Shown piece after piece: positions 42,896 to 52,245 of a stretch of DNA of 64,000 nucleotides. Source of the DNA: Clostridia bacterium (GTDB lineage Bacteria > Bacillota > Clostridia > Oscillospirales > Acutalibacteraceae). Within the stretch, counting starts at the first letter, position 1; each line of letters begins with the position of its first letter. Made by a program: the position numbers and the translations under genes. Below the pieces are notes generated by a model that had not been told where the DNA came from, made no database searches, and saw only the letters and a list, made by a program, of their open reading frames with translations. The stretch covers positions 20,560-84,559 of the forward strand of contig JAFQBX010000041.1 in assembly GCA_017399535.1 (NCBI GenBank). Reading direction: 5' to 3'.

Positions 42896-43693
42896 ATGTC
42901 TGGCGAAAAAATGATTGAAGAAATGACAAAGGACGAAAACAAAAGGGTAAAGGACCGCCTTATGAGCTTGATTTTCACTCAATCGGTGGTATGTGCGCTG
43001 ATTATACTTTTTTCTTTTGCATTAAAGCTGATTGGCGGCGACCTGTACGAATGGGAAAAGGGCGTTTATATATCCGATTTTGAGGACAAAACCTCGGTAA
43101 AAGAGGTGCTGAGTCAACTTTCCACCGCCGTCACGTCATCAAATTCGGCTGATGAAAAAGAGAAACCAACCCCTCCCGAAACCAAATCCGATAATACTCT
43201 CGAATATGCCGTTTTGAGTGAGGATGACGGCGCAGATGCAGTGATTGATTTCAAGGAGGTTCAAACCCTTTCGAGTGTAAAAATAGCCAAGCTTAATATG
43301 GTTATGCCTCTTTCAAAATACCGTGTCACAAGTGAATATGGCTATCGAGTGAATCCTGTTTCGGGACTTTATAAATTGCATAGTGGAGTTGATTTGGGCG
43401 CAAACAGCGGCGAAAAAATCTATTCTGTTCTTGACGGAAAGGTTGTTCGTTCTGATTACGCATCGGATTACGGGCACTTTGTTATGGTCGACCACGGAGA
43501 CGGACTTTGTACCCTCTATGCCCATTGTTCCGAGCGCCTTGTGAGCGTTGGCGATACAGTTAAGCAGGGTGATGTAATCGCTCTCGTCGGTAGTACGGGT
43601 GCATCGACAGGTCCACATTTACATTTCGAGGTCAGGGTGAATAACGAGCGTATAAATCCGCTCAATGTTTTACCCGACGTTTATACGGCATGA
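42896..43693 (+). CDS. M23 family metallopeptidase, SpoIVFA-like
   Basis: 265 residues from ATG 42896 (AAGGCGGTGG upstream). One membrane helix (about 24-44: LIFTQSVVCALIILFSFALKL in pieces), an acidic linker, then a LytM/M23 domain: zinc-type HSGVD and HLHFEV, with the extra YAHC. A membrane-tethered M23 protein overlapping an M50 protease gene is the layout of spoIVFA-spoIVFB, where SpoIVFA holds the protease inactive until sigma-K activation in sporulation. Ordinary peptidoglycan endopeptidase is the alternative. Confidence 0.82.
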   Translation: MSGEKMIEEMTKDENKRVKDRLMSLIFTQSVVCALIILFSFALKLIGGDLYEWEKGVYISDFEDKTSVKEVLSQLSTAVTSSNSADEKEKPTPPETKSDNTLEYAVLSEDDGADAVIDFKEVQTLSSVKIAKLNMVMPLSKYRVTSEYGYRVNPVSGLYKLHSGVDLGANSGEKIYSVLDGKVVRSDYASDYGHFVMVDHGDGLCTLYAHCSERLVSVGDTVKQGDVIALVGSTGASTGPHLHFEVRVNNERINPLNVLPDVYTA

Positions 43694-44280
43694 CGGTCAA
43701 GGTTTTTGGCGGTGAATTTAATGTATCCTTTCCGTTTGCGTTAATGGTTGCGATTTTGCTTTGTTGCGACAGTACGGGAATGATGTCAGTATCGCTTTTA
43801 TCTATTTTTTTGCACGAAATGGGACACATTATTGCGTTATATCTTTTAAAGTTGCCGCCGCGAAGGGTGAATTTCCGTCTTTGCGGAATAGAAATTGTCG
43901 AGTCGCGGCTTTATTGCGGATATTCGGCTCAGCTTGCCGTTGCAGCTTCGGGACCGATGGTAAATATTTTACTCGGCTTAATTCTTTTGCCGTTTTCACA
44001 TATGTCCTTCGTCGCAATTATGAGCGCAACAAATATAGTAATCGGTGTATTCAATCTATTACCGCTGTCACAGCTTGACGGCGGTGAAATTTTATATTGC
44101 TTAATGTCAGCAGTTTTACCCGAAAATAAATGCAAAATAATATCCTGCACGATTGATATTGTCTTTATTCTAATGTTGCTTATTACGGGAGTTTATATTC
44201 TTTCTATGCCTAATCATAACCCCACCATGCTCATAACTGCGGTGTATTTGTCGGCTTATGCAATTATTAAGCATAGATAA
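43690..44280 (+). CDS. M50 site-2 protease family protein, SpoIVFB-like
   Basis: 196 residues, about six membrane helices. Catalytic HExxH (FLHEMGHIIALY) and the distal Asp motif (LSQLDGGEILY) are intact. SpoIVFB of Bacillus is about 290 residues with a C-terminal CBS domain; this one has the membrane core only. Pairing with the M23 gene before it (overlap ATGA) supports intramembrane processing, possibly of a sporulation sigma factor. The homology is at family level, so the exact substrate is inference. Confidence 0.85.
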   Translation: MTVKVFGGEFNVSFPFALMVAILLCCDSTGMMSVSLLSIFLHEMGHIIALYLLKLPPRRVNFRLCGIEIVESRLYCGYSAQLAVAASGPMVNILLGLILLPFSHMSFVAIMSATNIVIGVFNLLPLSQLDGGEILYCLMSAVLPENKCKIISCTIDIVFILMLLITGVYILSMPNHNPTMLITAVYLSAYAIIKHR

Positions 44281-44282
44281 TG

Positions 44283-44311
44283 TTGAAAAAGTCGCACTCC
44301 TTTGATATAAT
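44283..44311 (+). promoter_or_regulatory. Promoter of the radical SAM pair
   Basis: TTGAAA (44283-44288), 17 nt, TATAAT (44306-44311), 31 nt before the ATG. Confidence 0.78.
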
Positions 44312-44342
44312 TGAAGCATTAACTTTTTAGGAAGGTAAAAAA

Positions 44343-46190
44343 ATGGAGCTTTCAGATATACTTTTAAAGGTTCAGAAACCTGCGCGATATATCGGCGGTG
44401 AGCAGGGAGCAATCATAAAGGATAAGAGTAATATTGACGTACGATTTGCTTTTTGCTTTGCCGACAGCTACGAGGTGGGAATGTCCCATCTCGGAATGAA
44501 GATACTTTACTCGGTTGCGAATACTCCCGATTGGGCTTGGTGCGAAAGGGTATTTGCTCCTTGGGAAGATATGGAGACCGAAATGCGCAAAAATAATATT
44601 CCGTTATTTGCGCTTGAAAGCGGAGATAAACTCTCTGATTTTGACATTATCGGCTTCACAATTCCTTACGAAATGTGCTATACGAATATTCTTAATTGTC
44701 TTGATCTCGGCGGAATCCCTTTACGTTCGAATGAGCGAAAGGATTTGTCTCCGATTGTTATTGCGGGTGGTCCCTGCACCTGTAACCCCGAACCACTTGC
44801 CGATTTTATTGATATATTTTCGCTCGGTGAGGGTGAGGAGCTCACCCTTGAAATAATGGAACTGTACCGAAAACATAAAAAGCTTGGCTCGGATAAAATG
44901 ACCTTTTTACGCGAAGCGGCAAAGCTTGACGGCGTATACGTTCCTGCGTTTTACGATGCCGAATATAACGATGACGGAACCATAAAGGCATTTCACGCAA
45001 AGGATGGAGCACCCGAAAAAATTACAAAGCGGATTATAAAGGATTTGGATAATTGTCATTATCCGGACAATTTTGTCGTGCCGTATCTCGATATTGTTCA
45101 CGACCGCGCTGTATGCGAAATTTACCGCGGATGTATTCGTGGTTGCCGCTTCTGTCAGGCGGGTTACATTTACCGTCCAATTCGCGAAAAAACCGCGTCG
45201 GTTGCCAATGCTCAGGCAAAGCAGCTTTGTGAAAATACGGGATATGACGAGCTTTCGCTATTATCCCTTTCTACGTCGGATTATTCACAGTTGAATGACT
45301 TGCTCGGCTGTATGCTTCCCTGGACAGAAAAGGAAAAAATCGGGCTGCAATTACCGTCACTCAGAATTGATAATTTTTCTGATGAGCTGCTTCAGAAGGT
45401 AGCATCCGTCCGTAAATCAGGGCTTACCTTTGCACCCGAGGCGGGTACACAGCGGCTTCGCGATGCGATAAATAAAAACGTCACCGAAAAGGACGTTATG
45501 GACACCTGCCGAGTGGCGTTTGAGGGCGGATATACCTCGGTCAAGCTGTACTTTATGATGGGACTGCCGACCGAAACAATGGAGGACATCGAAGGTATCG
45601 CAACCCTCGCGCAAAAGGTGGTTGACCTATATTACTCGCTCGAAAATCGACCGAAGGGAAAGGGAGTTTCGGTTTCGGTTTCCTGCGCTACGTTCATTCC
45701 AAAGCCGTTTACGCCGTTTCAGTTTGAGCCGCAGGACGACTTTGCTACCATCGAGGCAAAGCAGAAGCATCTGCGCGATTGTATTAAAACGAGAAAGATT
45801 TCGGTTAGTTTACATAATTCCGGAACCTCGCTCATTGAAGCGGTACTTGCGAGAGGTGACCGCCGTCTTTGCGACGTGATTTACAAGGCGTGGGAAAAGG
45901 GCTGTAAATTCGACGGCTGGGATGAATATTTCAATTACGAAAAGTGGCTTGAAGCATTTGATGAATGTGGACTCGACCCTGCCTTTTATGCTAACAGAAA
46001 GCGCGAATACGACGAAATTTTGCCGTGGGATTTTATCGATATAGGCGTAAGCAAAAGGTTCCTTATCAATCAGGACAAGCTTGCACAAGAAAGTGTTACT
46101 ACACCCAACTGCCGTCAGAAATGTGCAGGTTGCGGTGCAACTAAATTCGGGGAGGGAATATGCCGTGAGGCCTGTAAGAATTTATTATAA
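44343..46190 (+). CDS. TIGR03960 family B12-binding radical SAM protein
   Basis: 615 residues. N-terminal B12-binding-like domain (about 1-200), radical SAM domain with the CxxxCxxC cluster in CIRGCRFCQAG, and a C-terminal extension ending in a further Cys set (CRQKCAGCG). It belongs to a pair with the TIGR03936/DUF2344 protein that follows; the two are fused in some bacteria. The modified substrate is unknown, an RNA or ribosomal role being suspected from constant linkage with rplU or RNase G loci. Confidence 0.93.
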   Translation: MELSDILLKVQKPARYIGGEQGAIIKDKSNIDVRFAFCFADSYEVGMSHLGMKILYSVANTPDWAWCERVFAPWEDMETEMRKNNIPLFALESGDKLSDFDIIGFTIPYEMCYTNILNCLDLGGIPLRSNERKDLSPIVIAGGPCTCNPEPLADFIDIFSLGEGEELTLEIMELYRKHKKLGSDKMTFLREAAKLDGVYVPAFYDAEYNDDGTIKAFHAKDGAPEKITKRIIKDLDNCHYPDNFVVPYLDIVHDRAVCEIYRGCIRGCRFCQAGYIYRPIREKTASVANAQAKQLCENTGYDELSLLSLSTSDYSQLNDLLGCMLPWTEKEKIGLQLPSLRIDNFSDELLQKVASVRKSGLTFAPEAGTQRLRDAINKNVTEKDVMDTCRVAFEGGYTSVKLYFMMGLPTETMEDIEGIATLAQKVVDLYYSLENRPKGKGVSVSVSCATFIPKPFTPFQFEPQDDFATIEAKQKHLRDCIKTRKISVSLHNSGTSLIEAVLARGDRRLCDVIYKAWEKGCKFDGWDEYFNYEKWLEAFDECGLDPAFYANRKREYDEILPWDFIDIGVSKRFLINQDKLAQESVTTPNCRQKCAGCGATKFGEGICREACKNLL

Positions 46191-46797
46191 TAAAACCGGC
46201 AAGTTAAAGTACATTTCCCATCTCGACATTAACCGCGTTATGCTACGTATGATTCGCAGGGGAAAGATTGCCGTTTGGTTTACAGAAGGGTTCCATCAGC
46301 ACCCTTACGTTAATTTTGCACTGCCGCTTTCACTTGGATTCGAGAGCGAAAGTGAAGCCGTCGATATGCGTATCAATGACGATATGACCAATGATGAGAT
46401 TATGAAACGGCTTTCTGCCGTAGCGCCCGACGGAATGGAAATCACCGCGGTTTGCGACCCGATAAAGAAATTCAGTGAAATTGCCTATGCCGACTTTTAT
46501 ATTGTAATAAATGGTGAATGCGGAAATGCGCTGAATGATTTTCTTTCACAGCCGCAAATCATAGTTGAAAAAACGACCAAAAAGGGCGGTACAAAGCAAA
46601 TTGACCTTAAAGAAAAGATAGTCAAATATTCCGTGTCGGAGGAAAACGGCGATACAGCACTACTCATAACCCTTCCGGCAGGAACGCAGGAAAATATCAA
46701 TCCGAATCTCGTTTTATCCGCATTTAGTGATGATTTATCAATAAAAAGGGTGGTCAGACGAACCATTTACGACAGTGAAATGAACATATTTGCATAA
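46165..46797 (+). CDS. TIGR03936 family radical-SAM-associated protein (DUF2344)
   Basis: 210 residues from GTG 46165, chosen because GGGGAGGG lies 8-9 nt upstream and the protein then begins with the family start (RPVRIYYNKTGKLKYISHLDI). An open frame further upstream is antisense-like sequence inside the end of the preceding gene. It overlaps that gene by 26 nt. The DUF2344 domain fills the whole length (FHQHPYVNFALPLSLGFESESE). It acts with the radical SAM partner; the role is unknown. Confidence 0.93.
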   Translation: MRPVRIYYNKTGKLKYISHLDINRVMLRMIRRGKIAVWFTEGFHQHPYVNFALPLSLGFESESEAVDMRINDDMTNDEIMKRLSAVAPDGMEITAVCDPIKKFSEIAYADFYIVINGECGNALNDFLSQPQIIVEKTTKKGGTKQIDLKEKIVKYSVSEENGDTALLITLPAGTQENINPNLVLSAFSDDLSIKRVVRRTIYDSEMNIFA

Positions 46798-46811
46798 TAT
46801 TAAAAAAACAC

Positions 46812-46840
46812 TTGCATTTTGAGTTTCGTTGTGGTATTAT
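46812..46840 (+). promoter_or_regulatory. Promoter of rplS
   Basis: TTGCAT (46812-46817), 17 nt, TATTAT (46835-46840). The spacer carries TGAGTTTCG and TTGTGG, almost the same as the rplU promoter. Confidence 0.8.
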
Positions 46841-46980
46841 ATTCGGGCATGTGATAAACGCCGATCCTTTTCGGCGGTGGTCATTGCCGTCTTATTATTT
46901 AAAACGACATTGAAGCGGATAGTCCTCTGTGTCCATTTCGGGTGCATGAATATCTGATAAATTAAAAGGAGGATTTTAAA
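46841..46980 (+). promoter_or_regulatory. Structured 5' leader of rplS (L19 leader type)
   Basis: 140 nt leader with several complementary segments (GCCGATCC...TTCGGCGG near 46861-46877; TCCATTTCGGGTGCATGA; GCGGATAGTCC). It ends in AAAGGAGG before the ATG. L19 leaders of Firmicutes are known autogenous RNA elements in this position; assigned by place and form only. Confidence 0.55.
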
Positions 46981-47322
46981 ATGGACGCATTGAAAGAATT
47001 AGTTGCTCCTATGCTTAAGGAGGAAAAGCCCCAGTTTAACATCGGTGACGTTATCCGTATCGGTGTTAAGATTCGCGAAGGCGAAAAGGAAAGAATCCAG
47101 GCCTTCGAGGGTACTGTAATTGCAAAGAACAATAGCGGAATCGCCGAGACATTTACCGTTCGTCGTATCGCTTACGGTGTCGGCGTAGAAAGAGTATTCC
47201 CGATCCACTCACCGAACGTTACCGAAATCAAGGTTATCCGTAGAGGTAAGGTTCGTCGTTCCAAGCTCTACTACCTCCGTGACAGAGTTGGTAAAGCAGC
47301 AAAGGTTAAGGAAAAAATCTAA
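46981..47322 (+). CDS. rplS: 50S ribosomal protein L19
   Basis: 113 residues, normal. Family blocks [32 protein letters not shown] and the C-terminal [15 protein letters not shown] are present. It sits at the 30S-50S interface. Strong AAAGGAGG ribosome site and a following terminator make it a single-gene unit; the usual rimM-trmD partners are absent here. Confidence 0.98.
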   Translation: MDALKELVAPMLKEEKPQFNIGDVIRIGVKIREGEKERIQAFEGTVIAKNNSGIAETFTVRRIAYGVGVERVFPIHSPNVTEIKVIRRGKVRRSKLYYLRDRVGKAAKVKEKI

Positions 47323-47334
47323 AAGAACAAATGA

Positions 47335-47363
47335 GAAAGGGACAGTGTCTGTCCCTTTTTTGT
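47335..47363 (+). terminator. Terminator after rplS
   Basis: AAAGGGACAG TGT CTGTCCCTTTTTTG: a tight 10-bp stem with a T-run. Confidence 0.94.
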
Positions 47364-47387
47364 TATTTTTGGTAAGGAGATGATTTT

Positions 47388-48251
47388 ATGGCTGAAATAC
47401 AGGATATTCAGTGGTTTCCCGGCCACATGACTAAAACAAAGCGTCAAATCAAGGAAAGCATTAAGTTAATTGATGCCGTAGCCGAAATAGTTGACGCCAG
47501 GGTTCCCATGTCCAGTCGTAATCCCGACCTTTCCGAAATGTCGAATAACAAACCGCGACTGATTTTGCTCAATAAATGCGATATGGCCGACCCGAATGCT
47601 ACAAAAAAATGGCTCGAATATTTCGAGAAAAAGGGCATAAAAGCCATCGCAGTCGATTGCAAAAGCGGAACGGGATTTAAACAATTTGTCCCCGCGGTAA
47701 AGGATTTACTCAGCGACCGACTTGCCGCATTGAAAGAAAAGGGAATGGGTGGAAAGGCGCTTCGCGTAATGGTCGCCGGTATCCCAAACGTTGGCAAATC
47801 CTCGTTTATAAACAAAATTGTCGGCGGAACAAAGGCGAAGGTCGAGGATCGACCCGGCGTTACGAGGGGTAATCAGTGGTTCTCTGTTCAGGGAGGTATC
47901 GACCTGCTTGATACACCCGGTGTACTTTGGCCTAAATTTGATGATAAAATTGTCGGAGAAAGACTTGCATTTACCGGAGCAATAAGAGATAATATATTAG
48001 ATATAGAGCTGTTGGCAATGCGCCTTTTAGAAACGCTCATGCCGCTTTATTCGGACAATATCTGCGAAAGATATAAGCTCACCGACGTAGAAGGGCTTGA
48101 TTCGTACGATTTACTTGGCGAAATTGGGCGTAAACGCGGTATGCTGATGGGTCGAGGCGAAATTGACACAGAGAGAGCCGCAATAATGCTGCTTGATGAA
48201 TTTCGTGCGGCAAAGTTTGGTCGAATTTCATTAGAACTTCCTGAAAAATAA
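47388..48251 (+). CDS. ylqF: Ribosome biogenesis GTPase YlqF/RbgA
   Basis: 287 residues. Circularly permuted GTPase: G4 LNKCDMAD comes first, then G5-type AVDCKSGTG, G1 GIPNVGKSSFIN and G3 DTPG. The C-terminal ANTAR-like helical domain follows. RbgA drives a late 50S assembly step. It opens IQWFPGHMTKTKRQIKE, the family start. Placement between rplS and rnhB is standard for Firmicutes. Confidence 0.97.
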   Translation: MAEIQDIQWFPGHMTKTKRQIKESIKLIDAVAEIVDARVPMSSRNPDLSEMSNNKPRLILLNKCDMADPNATKKWLEYFEKKGIKAIAVDCKSGTGFKQFVPAVKDLLSDRLAALKEKGMGGKALRVMVAGIPNVGKSSFINKIVGGTKAKVEDRPGVTRGNQWFSVQGGIDLLDTPGVLWPKFDDKIVGERLAFTGAIRDNILDIELLAMRLLETLMPLYSDNICERYKLTDVEGLDSYDLLGEIGRKRGMLMGRGEIDTERAAIMLLDEFRAAKFGRISLELPEK

Positions 48252-48266
48252 GCGAGGTTTTTTATC

Positions 48267-48833
48267 GTGACAACTGAAACGAAAAAGAAAAATTTTGCAG
48301 GTGAATTATTAGAGTGGGTTGACTCGATTGTCGTATCCGCTATTGCCGTTGTGCTTCTGTTCACCTTTATGTTCAAAATTGTCGGTATTGTCGGCGAGTC
48401 GATGACCAATACCCTTATCGAAGGGGATAAGGTGCTCGTTTACAGCTATAACTATATGCCCGAGGTTGGCGACATCGTGGTTATTTCGCGAAATGCGAGT
48501 AATATCTATGAGGACGAAAGTGGCGAACACGAGCGAATTATAAAGCGTGTCATTGCAACCGAAGGACAAACGGTGGACATTAACGATTCGGGACTCGTTT
48601 CTGTTGACGGAGTCGAAATTGCCGATACCTATGTCCGTGATTATGCAAAAACATTTAAGAAAGACGTTCAGTTTCCTCATGTAGTAAAGGACGGTTGCGT
48701 CTTTGTTTTGGGAGATAACCGACTAAATTCGCTCGATAGCCGTTCATCAGGCATCGGTGACGTTGATGTTCGATATGTACTTGGCAAGGCGATTTGCCGA
48801 ATTTCACCATTTTCGGAGTTTAAATTACTGTGA
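48267..48833 (+). CDS. lepB: Signal peptidase I
   Basis: 188 residues, GTG start. One N-terminal membrane helix (about 20-40), then the catalytic Ser-Lys pair S45 (GESMTNTL) and K93 ([13 protein letters not shown]), and the box E motif [11 protein letters not shown]. It cleaves Sec signal peptides on the outer face of the membrane. It overlaps rnhB by one nt, so it belongs to the ylqF-lepB-rnhB operon. Confidence 0.96.
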   Translation: MTTETKKKNFAGELLEWVDSIVVSAIAVVLLFTFMFKIVGIVGESMTNTLIEGDKVLVYSYNYMPEVGDIVVISRNASNIYEDESGEHERIIKRVIATEGQTVDINDSGLVSVDGVEIADTYVRDYAKTFKKDVQFPHVVKDGCVFVLGDNRLNSLDSRSSGIGDVDVRYVLGKAICRISPFSEFKLL

Positions 48834-49456
48834 TGAAAGAGAATTTTACACCCGATTATTCATACGAAACGGCGGTAATTAACAGCGGCTTTTCGCTCGT
48901 TTGCGGCGTCGATGAAGCAGGACGCGGTCCTCTTGCAGGTCCCGTTTTTGCCGCAGCTGTTATTTTGCCAAAGGAATGTCCCGAAATCGAAGGACTCAAC
49001 GATTCAAAAAAGCTCAGCGAAAAGAAGCGCGAAGCCCTTTTTGACATCATAATTGAAAAGGCCGTCGCATATAAAATTGCAAGTGCATCTGTCGAGGAAA
49101 TTGAGGAATATAACATTCTCAATGCTACTTTTTTAGCGATGAAAAGGGCGGTCGAGGGGTTGCCCGTTGCGGCCGATTACGCGATTATCGACGGAAACAG
49201 ATTGCCCAACCTCAACATAGCTTGTTCGCCGCTGATAAAGGGCGATGCAAAGAGTCTCTCTGTTGCCGCGGCATCGGTGTTGGCAAAGGTTGCGCGTGAC
49301 CGCTATATCACCGAGTTGGACGATAAATATCCCGAATACAATTTTAAAAAGCACAAGGGCTACGGCACAAAGGTACATACCGACGCAATACTCAAATACG
49401 GTCCGTGCGAAATTCACCGAATGAGCTTTTTAAGAAAGCTTTTGGGGGATAAATAA
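48833..49456 (+). CDS. rnhB: Ribonuclease HII
   Basis: 207 residues from ATG 48833 (a GTG one codon earlier is the alternative). Catalytic acidic residues in [15 protein letters not shown] and further Asp in [10 protein letters not shown] and [18 protein letters not shown]. It removes RNA primers and single ribonucleotides from DNA. The C-terminal [14 protein letters not shown] is typical. Confidence 0.97.
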   Translation: MKENFTPDYSYETAVINSGFSLVCGVDEAGRGPLAGPVFAAAVILPKECPEIEGLNDSKKLSEKKREALFDIIIEKAVAYKIASASVEEIEEYNILNATFLAMKRAVEGLPVAADYAIIDGNRLPNLNIACSPLIKGDAKSLSVAAASVLAKVARDRYITELDDKYPEYNFKKHKGYGTKVHTDAILKYGPCEIHRMSFLRKLLGDK

Positions 49457-49830
49457 TGAACTTGGGCTCAACCGGCAGTAATGGCGAAAGCTATGCCGCC
49501 GAATATCTGCAAAATAAAGGTTACGAAATCATTACGCGAAACTTTTCGTCCCGATTCGGCGAGATTGATATAGTTTGTAAAAAGGACAATTTCATCGTAT
49601 TTGTCGAGGTAAAGACGAGGGGTAGAAAAGCACTCGTTTCGGGCAGGGAAGCCGTCACCCCTGGAAAGCAAAAAAGGATAATAAAAACGGCTCTAATCTA
49701 TCTTTCGGCTAAGGGGATTACCAATCTTCAACCGCGATTTGACGTAGTCGAAATAATGATTACCGAAAGGGTTACGGTCGAGCATATCATAAACGCATTT
49801 GATGGGAGTGCCTTTCGTGGATTTATTTGA
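49456..49830 (+). CDS. yraN: YraN family (UPF0102) endonuclease-like protein
   Basis: 124 residues. PD-(D/E)XK-like fold: GSNGESYAAEYLQNKGYEI, RFGEIDIVCKKDNFIVFVEVKTR, with the D and E-x-K residues of the nuclease core. The cellular role is not settled; it lies after rnhB in many genomes. It overlaps rnhB at TAATG. Confidence 0.93.
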   Translation: MNLGSTGSNGESYAAEYLQNKGYEIITRNFSSRFGEIDIVCKKDNFIVFVEVKTRGRKALVSGREAVTPGKQKRIIKTALIYLSAKGITNLQPRFDVVEIMITERVTVEHIINAFDGSAFRGFI

Positions 49831-50737
49831 CCTTCATTGTGATACCTTGTCAAAATGCTTGGAATCGAATGGCTCACTTTATGACGGAGAGTTCGATTTC
49901 AATATAGCGAAAACACGCACATACAATAAAAGATGCCAGACCTTTGCGGCTTTTATTCCCGATCAATATCGCGGAGAAGCGGCATTTGAATACTATAAAA
50001 AGTTGCGAAATTGCCTGCATGATCAGCTCGAAAAATACAGCGATTATATGTCACTTTGCCGTAGCAGTAATGAAATAGAAAAGACCGTTTCGGATGGCAA
50101 ATTGGCGGCTCTGTTTTCGGTCGAAAATGCCACTGCACTCGGCGGAAAAATAGAGAATATCGAAACCCTTTATAACGACGGAGTTCGCATAATGTCGCTC
50201 ACTTGGAATGGCGATAATGAGCTTGCGGGCGGAATAAGAGGTAGTGGAATGGGTCTGACCGAGTTTGGTAAAAAGTCGGTTTGCGAAATGAACCGACTCG
50301 GTATTATAATCGACGTATCCCATTTAAGCGACAGAGGATTTGACGATGTTTACGAAATGGAAATTGCGCCCATTATAGCCACTCATTCCAATTTGAGATC
50401 AATTAACGAAAATAAGCGAAACCTCACCGAAGGACAGTTTTTAAAAATTGTCGAAACGGGCGGTGTCGCAGGAATAAATTTTTATACCGATTTTTTGGGC
50501 GAAAGACCGTTTGAAAGCGCGTTTAGTCACGTTTACCGAATGTTGTCACTCGGAGGAGAGGATAATATTGCGATTGGAAGCGACTTTGACGGAGCCGATT
50601 TTGATGAAAAGCTCAATTCGGTTGAAAAGGTTTATAATTTAGCCGAGTATTTGAGTTCGATGGGACTCAGCGATTCGGTGATTAAAAAGATAATGTTTAA
50701 TAATGCCCTCAGGGTTTTAGGAGTAATGAAAAAATGA
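49817..50737 (+). CDS. Membrane dipeptidase (peptidase M19)
   Basis: 306 residues from GTG 49817, with GGGAGTG six nt upstream; earlier starts are possible. The M19 zinc motifs are present: FDLHCDTL (HxD) near the start, the bridging Glu in ALFSVENA, and His in IIDVSHLSDRGF and IATHSNLRSI. It hydrolyses dipeptides. No signal sequence, so it acts in the cytoplasm despite the family name. It overlaps yraN by 14 nt and thrC by 4 nt. Confidence 0.92.
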   Translation: MDLFDLHCDTLSKCLESNGSLYDGEFDFNIAKTRTYNKRCQTFAAFIPDQYRGEAAFEYYKKLRNCLHDQLEKYSDYMSLCRSSNEIEKTVSDGKLAALFSVENATALGGKIENIETLYNDGVRIMSLTWNGDNELAGGIRGSGMGLTEFGKKSVCEMNRLGIIIDVSHLSDRGFDDVYEMEIAPIIATHSNLRSINENKRNLTEGQFLKIVETGGVAGINFYTDFLGERPFESAFSHVYRMLSLGGEDNIAIGSDFDGADFDEKLNSVEKVYNLAEYLSSMGLSDSVIKKIMFNNALRVLGVMKK

Positions 50738-52218
50738 AGTATAACAGTACACGAAACAGCGCTTTATCAGTAAACGCTGCCAGAGCCATTAACGACGGAA
50801 TTTCAAAGGAAGGTGGACTTTTTGTCCCCACCGAGCTTCCGAAGCTTGATAAAGAATTCTTTGTAAAGCTGTCAAAAATGAACTATATCGACCGCGCGAG
50901 AGAGGTTCTTTCGCTTTTCCTCACCGACTTTACCGAGGAGGAAATCGCCGCTTGTGCAAACGGAGCATATTCAGGTACATTTGATAATGACGTGCCTGCA
51001 CCGCTTCATCGTCTGGACGATAATACATCTGTGCTCGAATTATGGCACGGACCTACCTGCGCATTCAAGGATATGGCGCTTCAAATTTTGCCCCATCTCC
51101 TCACCACCTCGTCAAAGAAGGTTGCTGACGGTCAAACAACAGTTATACTCGTTGCAACCTCGGGCGATACAGGAAAGGCCGCGTTAGAGGGATTCAAGGA
51201 CGTACCAAATACAAAAATCATCGTATTCTATCCCGTTGACGGCGTATCAAAGGCGCAAAAGCTTCAAATGATGACACAGCAGGGCGATAACGTGTACGTT
51301 TGCGCAATAAAGGGTAACTTTGACGATGCTCAGACGGGTGTTAAAAAGATATTTACCGACCCGTCAGTTGCCGAAAAGCTGAACGAAAACGGAATGGCAT
51401 TTTCGAGCGCAAACTCGATTAACTGGGGACGTCTCTTGCCGCAGATTGTTTACTACATTTCTGCATATTGCGACCTCATCGCCGAAAAGGGTGATATTGA
51501 CAGCTTCAACGTAGTCGTCCCGACAGGAAACTTTGGTAACATTCTCGCCGCATATTATGCTAAAAAGATGGGTGCACCGATTAAAAAGCTCATTTGCGCA
51601 TCAAACTCGAATAAGGTTCTTACCGACTTTATCTCGACAGGTGTTTATGACCGCAACCGTAGCTTCTATACAACCATTTCTCCGTCGATGGATATTCTCA
51701 TTTCGTCGAATTTGGAGCGTCTTATCTACGATATGAGCGGCAATAATAGTGACGAGCTTTCGTCATATATGTCGATGCTCGCAACCGATGGAAAATACGA
51801 GGTTAGCGACGCTATTAAAGCGAAGCTGAGTGACGAATTTGTCGGCGGATATGCAACCGACGATGAAACAAAAGCAACCGTCAGCGCTACCTTTGATAAA
51901 TTCGGTTATCTCGCCGATACACATACCGGCGTTGCTATAAAGGTTTATAACGATTACGTTAGGGAAACGGGCGACCTTACCGAAACTGTCATTGTTTCTA
52001 CCGCATCACCGTATAAGTTTGCCGCCGACGTGCTTGATGCCGTAAGCCAGGATGAAAGCAATCCGACGGGCGTCGAGGCAATGGACGTTTTAAGTAAAGC
52101 CACCGATACTGTTATTCCTACTCCGCTCCGTGACCTTGACAAGCGTGAGGTTCGCTTTACCGACGTTTGTGACGCTGACGATATGATAAAGGCGGTTTAC
52201 ACCAATCTCGGCATCTGA
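50734..52218 (+). CDS. thrC: Threonine synthase
   Basis: 494 residues, the long (Thr_synth_N) type. It begins MKYNSTRNSALSVNAARAI. The PLP Lys is in HGPTCAFKDMALQ, with the phosphate loop TSGDTGKAALEG. It forms threonine from O-phosphohomoserine. Codon use is of the highly expressed core type. No hom or thrB gene is adjacent. Confidence 0.97.
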   Translation: MKYNSTRNSALSVNAARAINDGISKEGGLFVPTELPKLDKEFFVKLSKMNYIDRAREVLSLFLTDFTEEEIAACANGAYSGTFDNDVPAPLHRLDDNTSVLELWHGPTCAFKDMALQILPHLLTTSSKKVADGQTTVILVATSGDTGKAALEGFKDVPNTKIIVFYPVDGVSKAQKLQMMTQQGDNVYVCAIKGNFDDAQTGVKKIFTDPSVAEKLNENGMAFSSANSINWGRLLPQIVYYISAYCDLIAEKGDIDSFNVVVPTGNFGNILAAYYAKKMGAPIKKLICASNSNKVLTDFISTGVYDRNRSFYTTISPSMDILISSNLERLIYDMSGNNSDELSSYMSMLATDGKYEVSDAIKAKLSDEFVGGYATDDETKATVSATFDKFGYLADTHTGVAIKVYNDYVRETGDLTETVIVSTASPYKFAADVLDAVSQDESNPTGVEAMDVLSKATDTVIPTPLRDLDKREVRFTDVCDADDMIKAVYTNLGI

Positions 52219-52245
52219 TTATGCTAAAAAAGGGGGACAAGCAAG

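Noticed and set aside
46081..46164. Longer N-terminus of the DUF2344 protein
   Set aside because: It is out-of-frame sequence within the radical SAM gene; GTG 46165 has the ribosome site and gives the conserved start.
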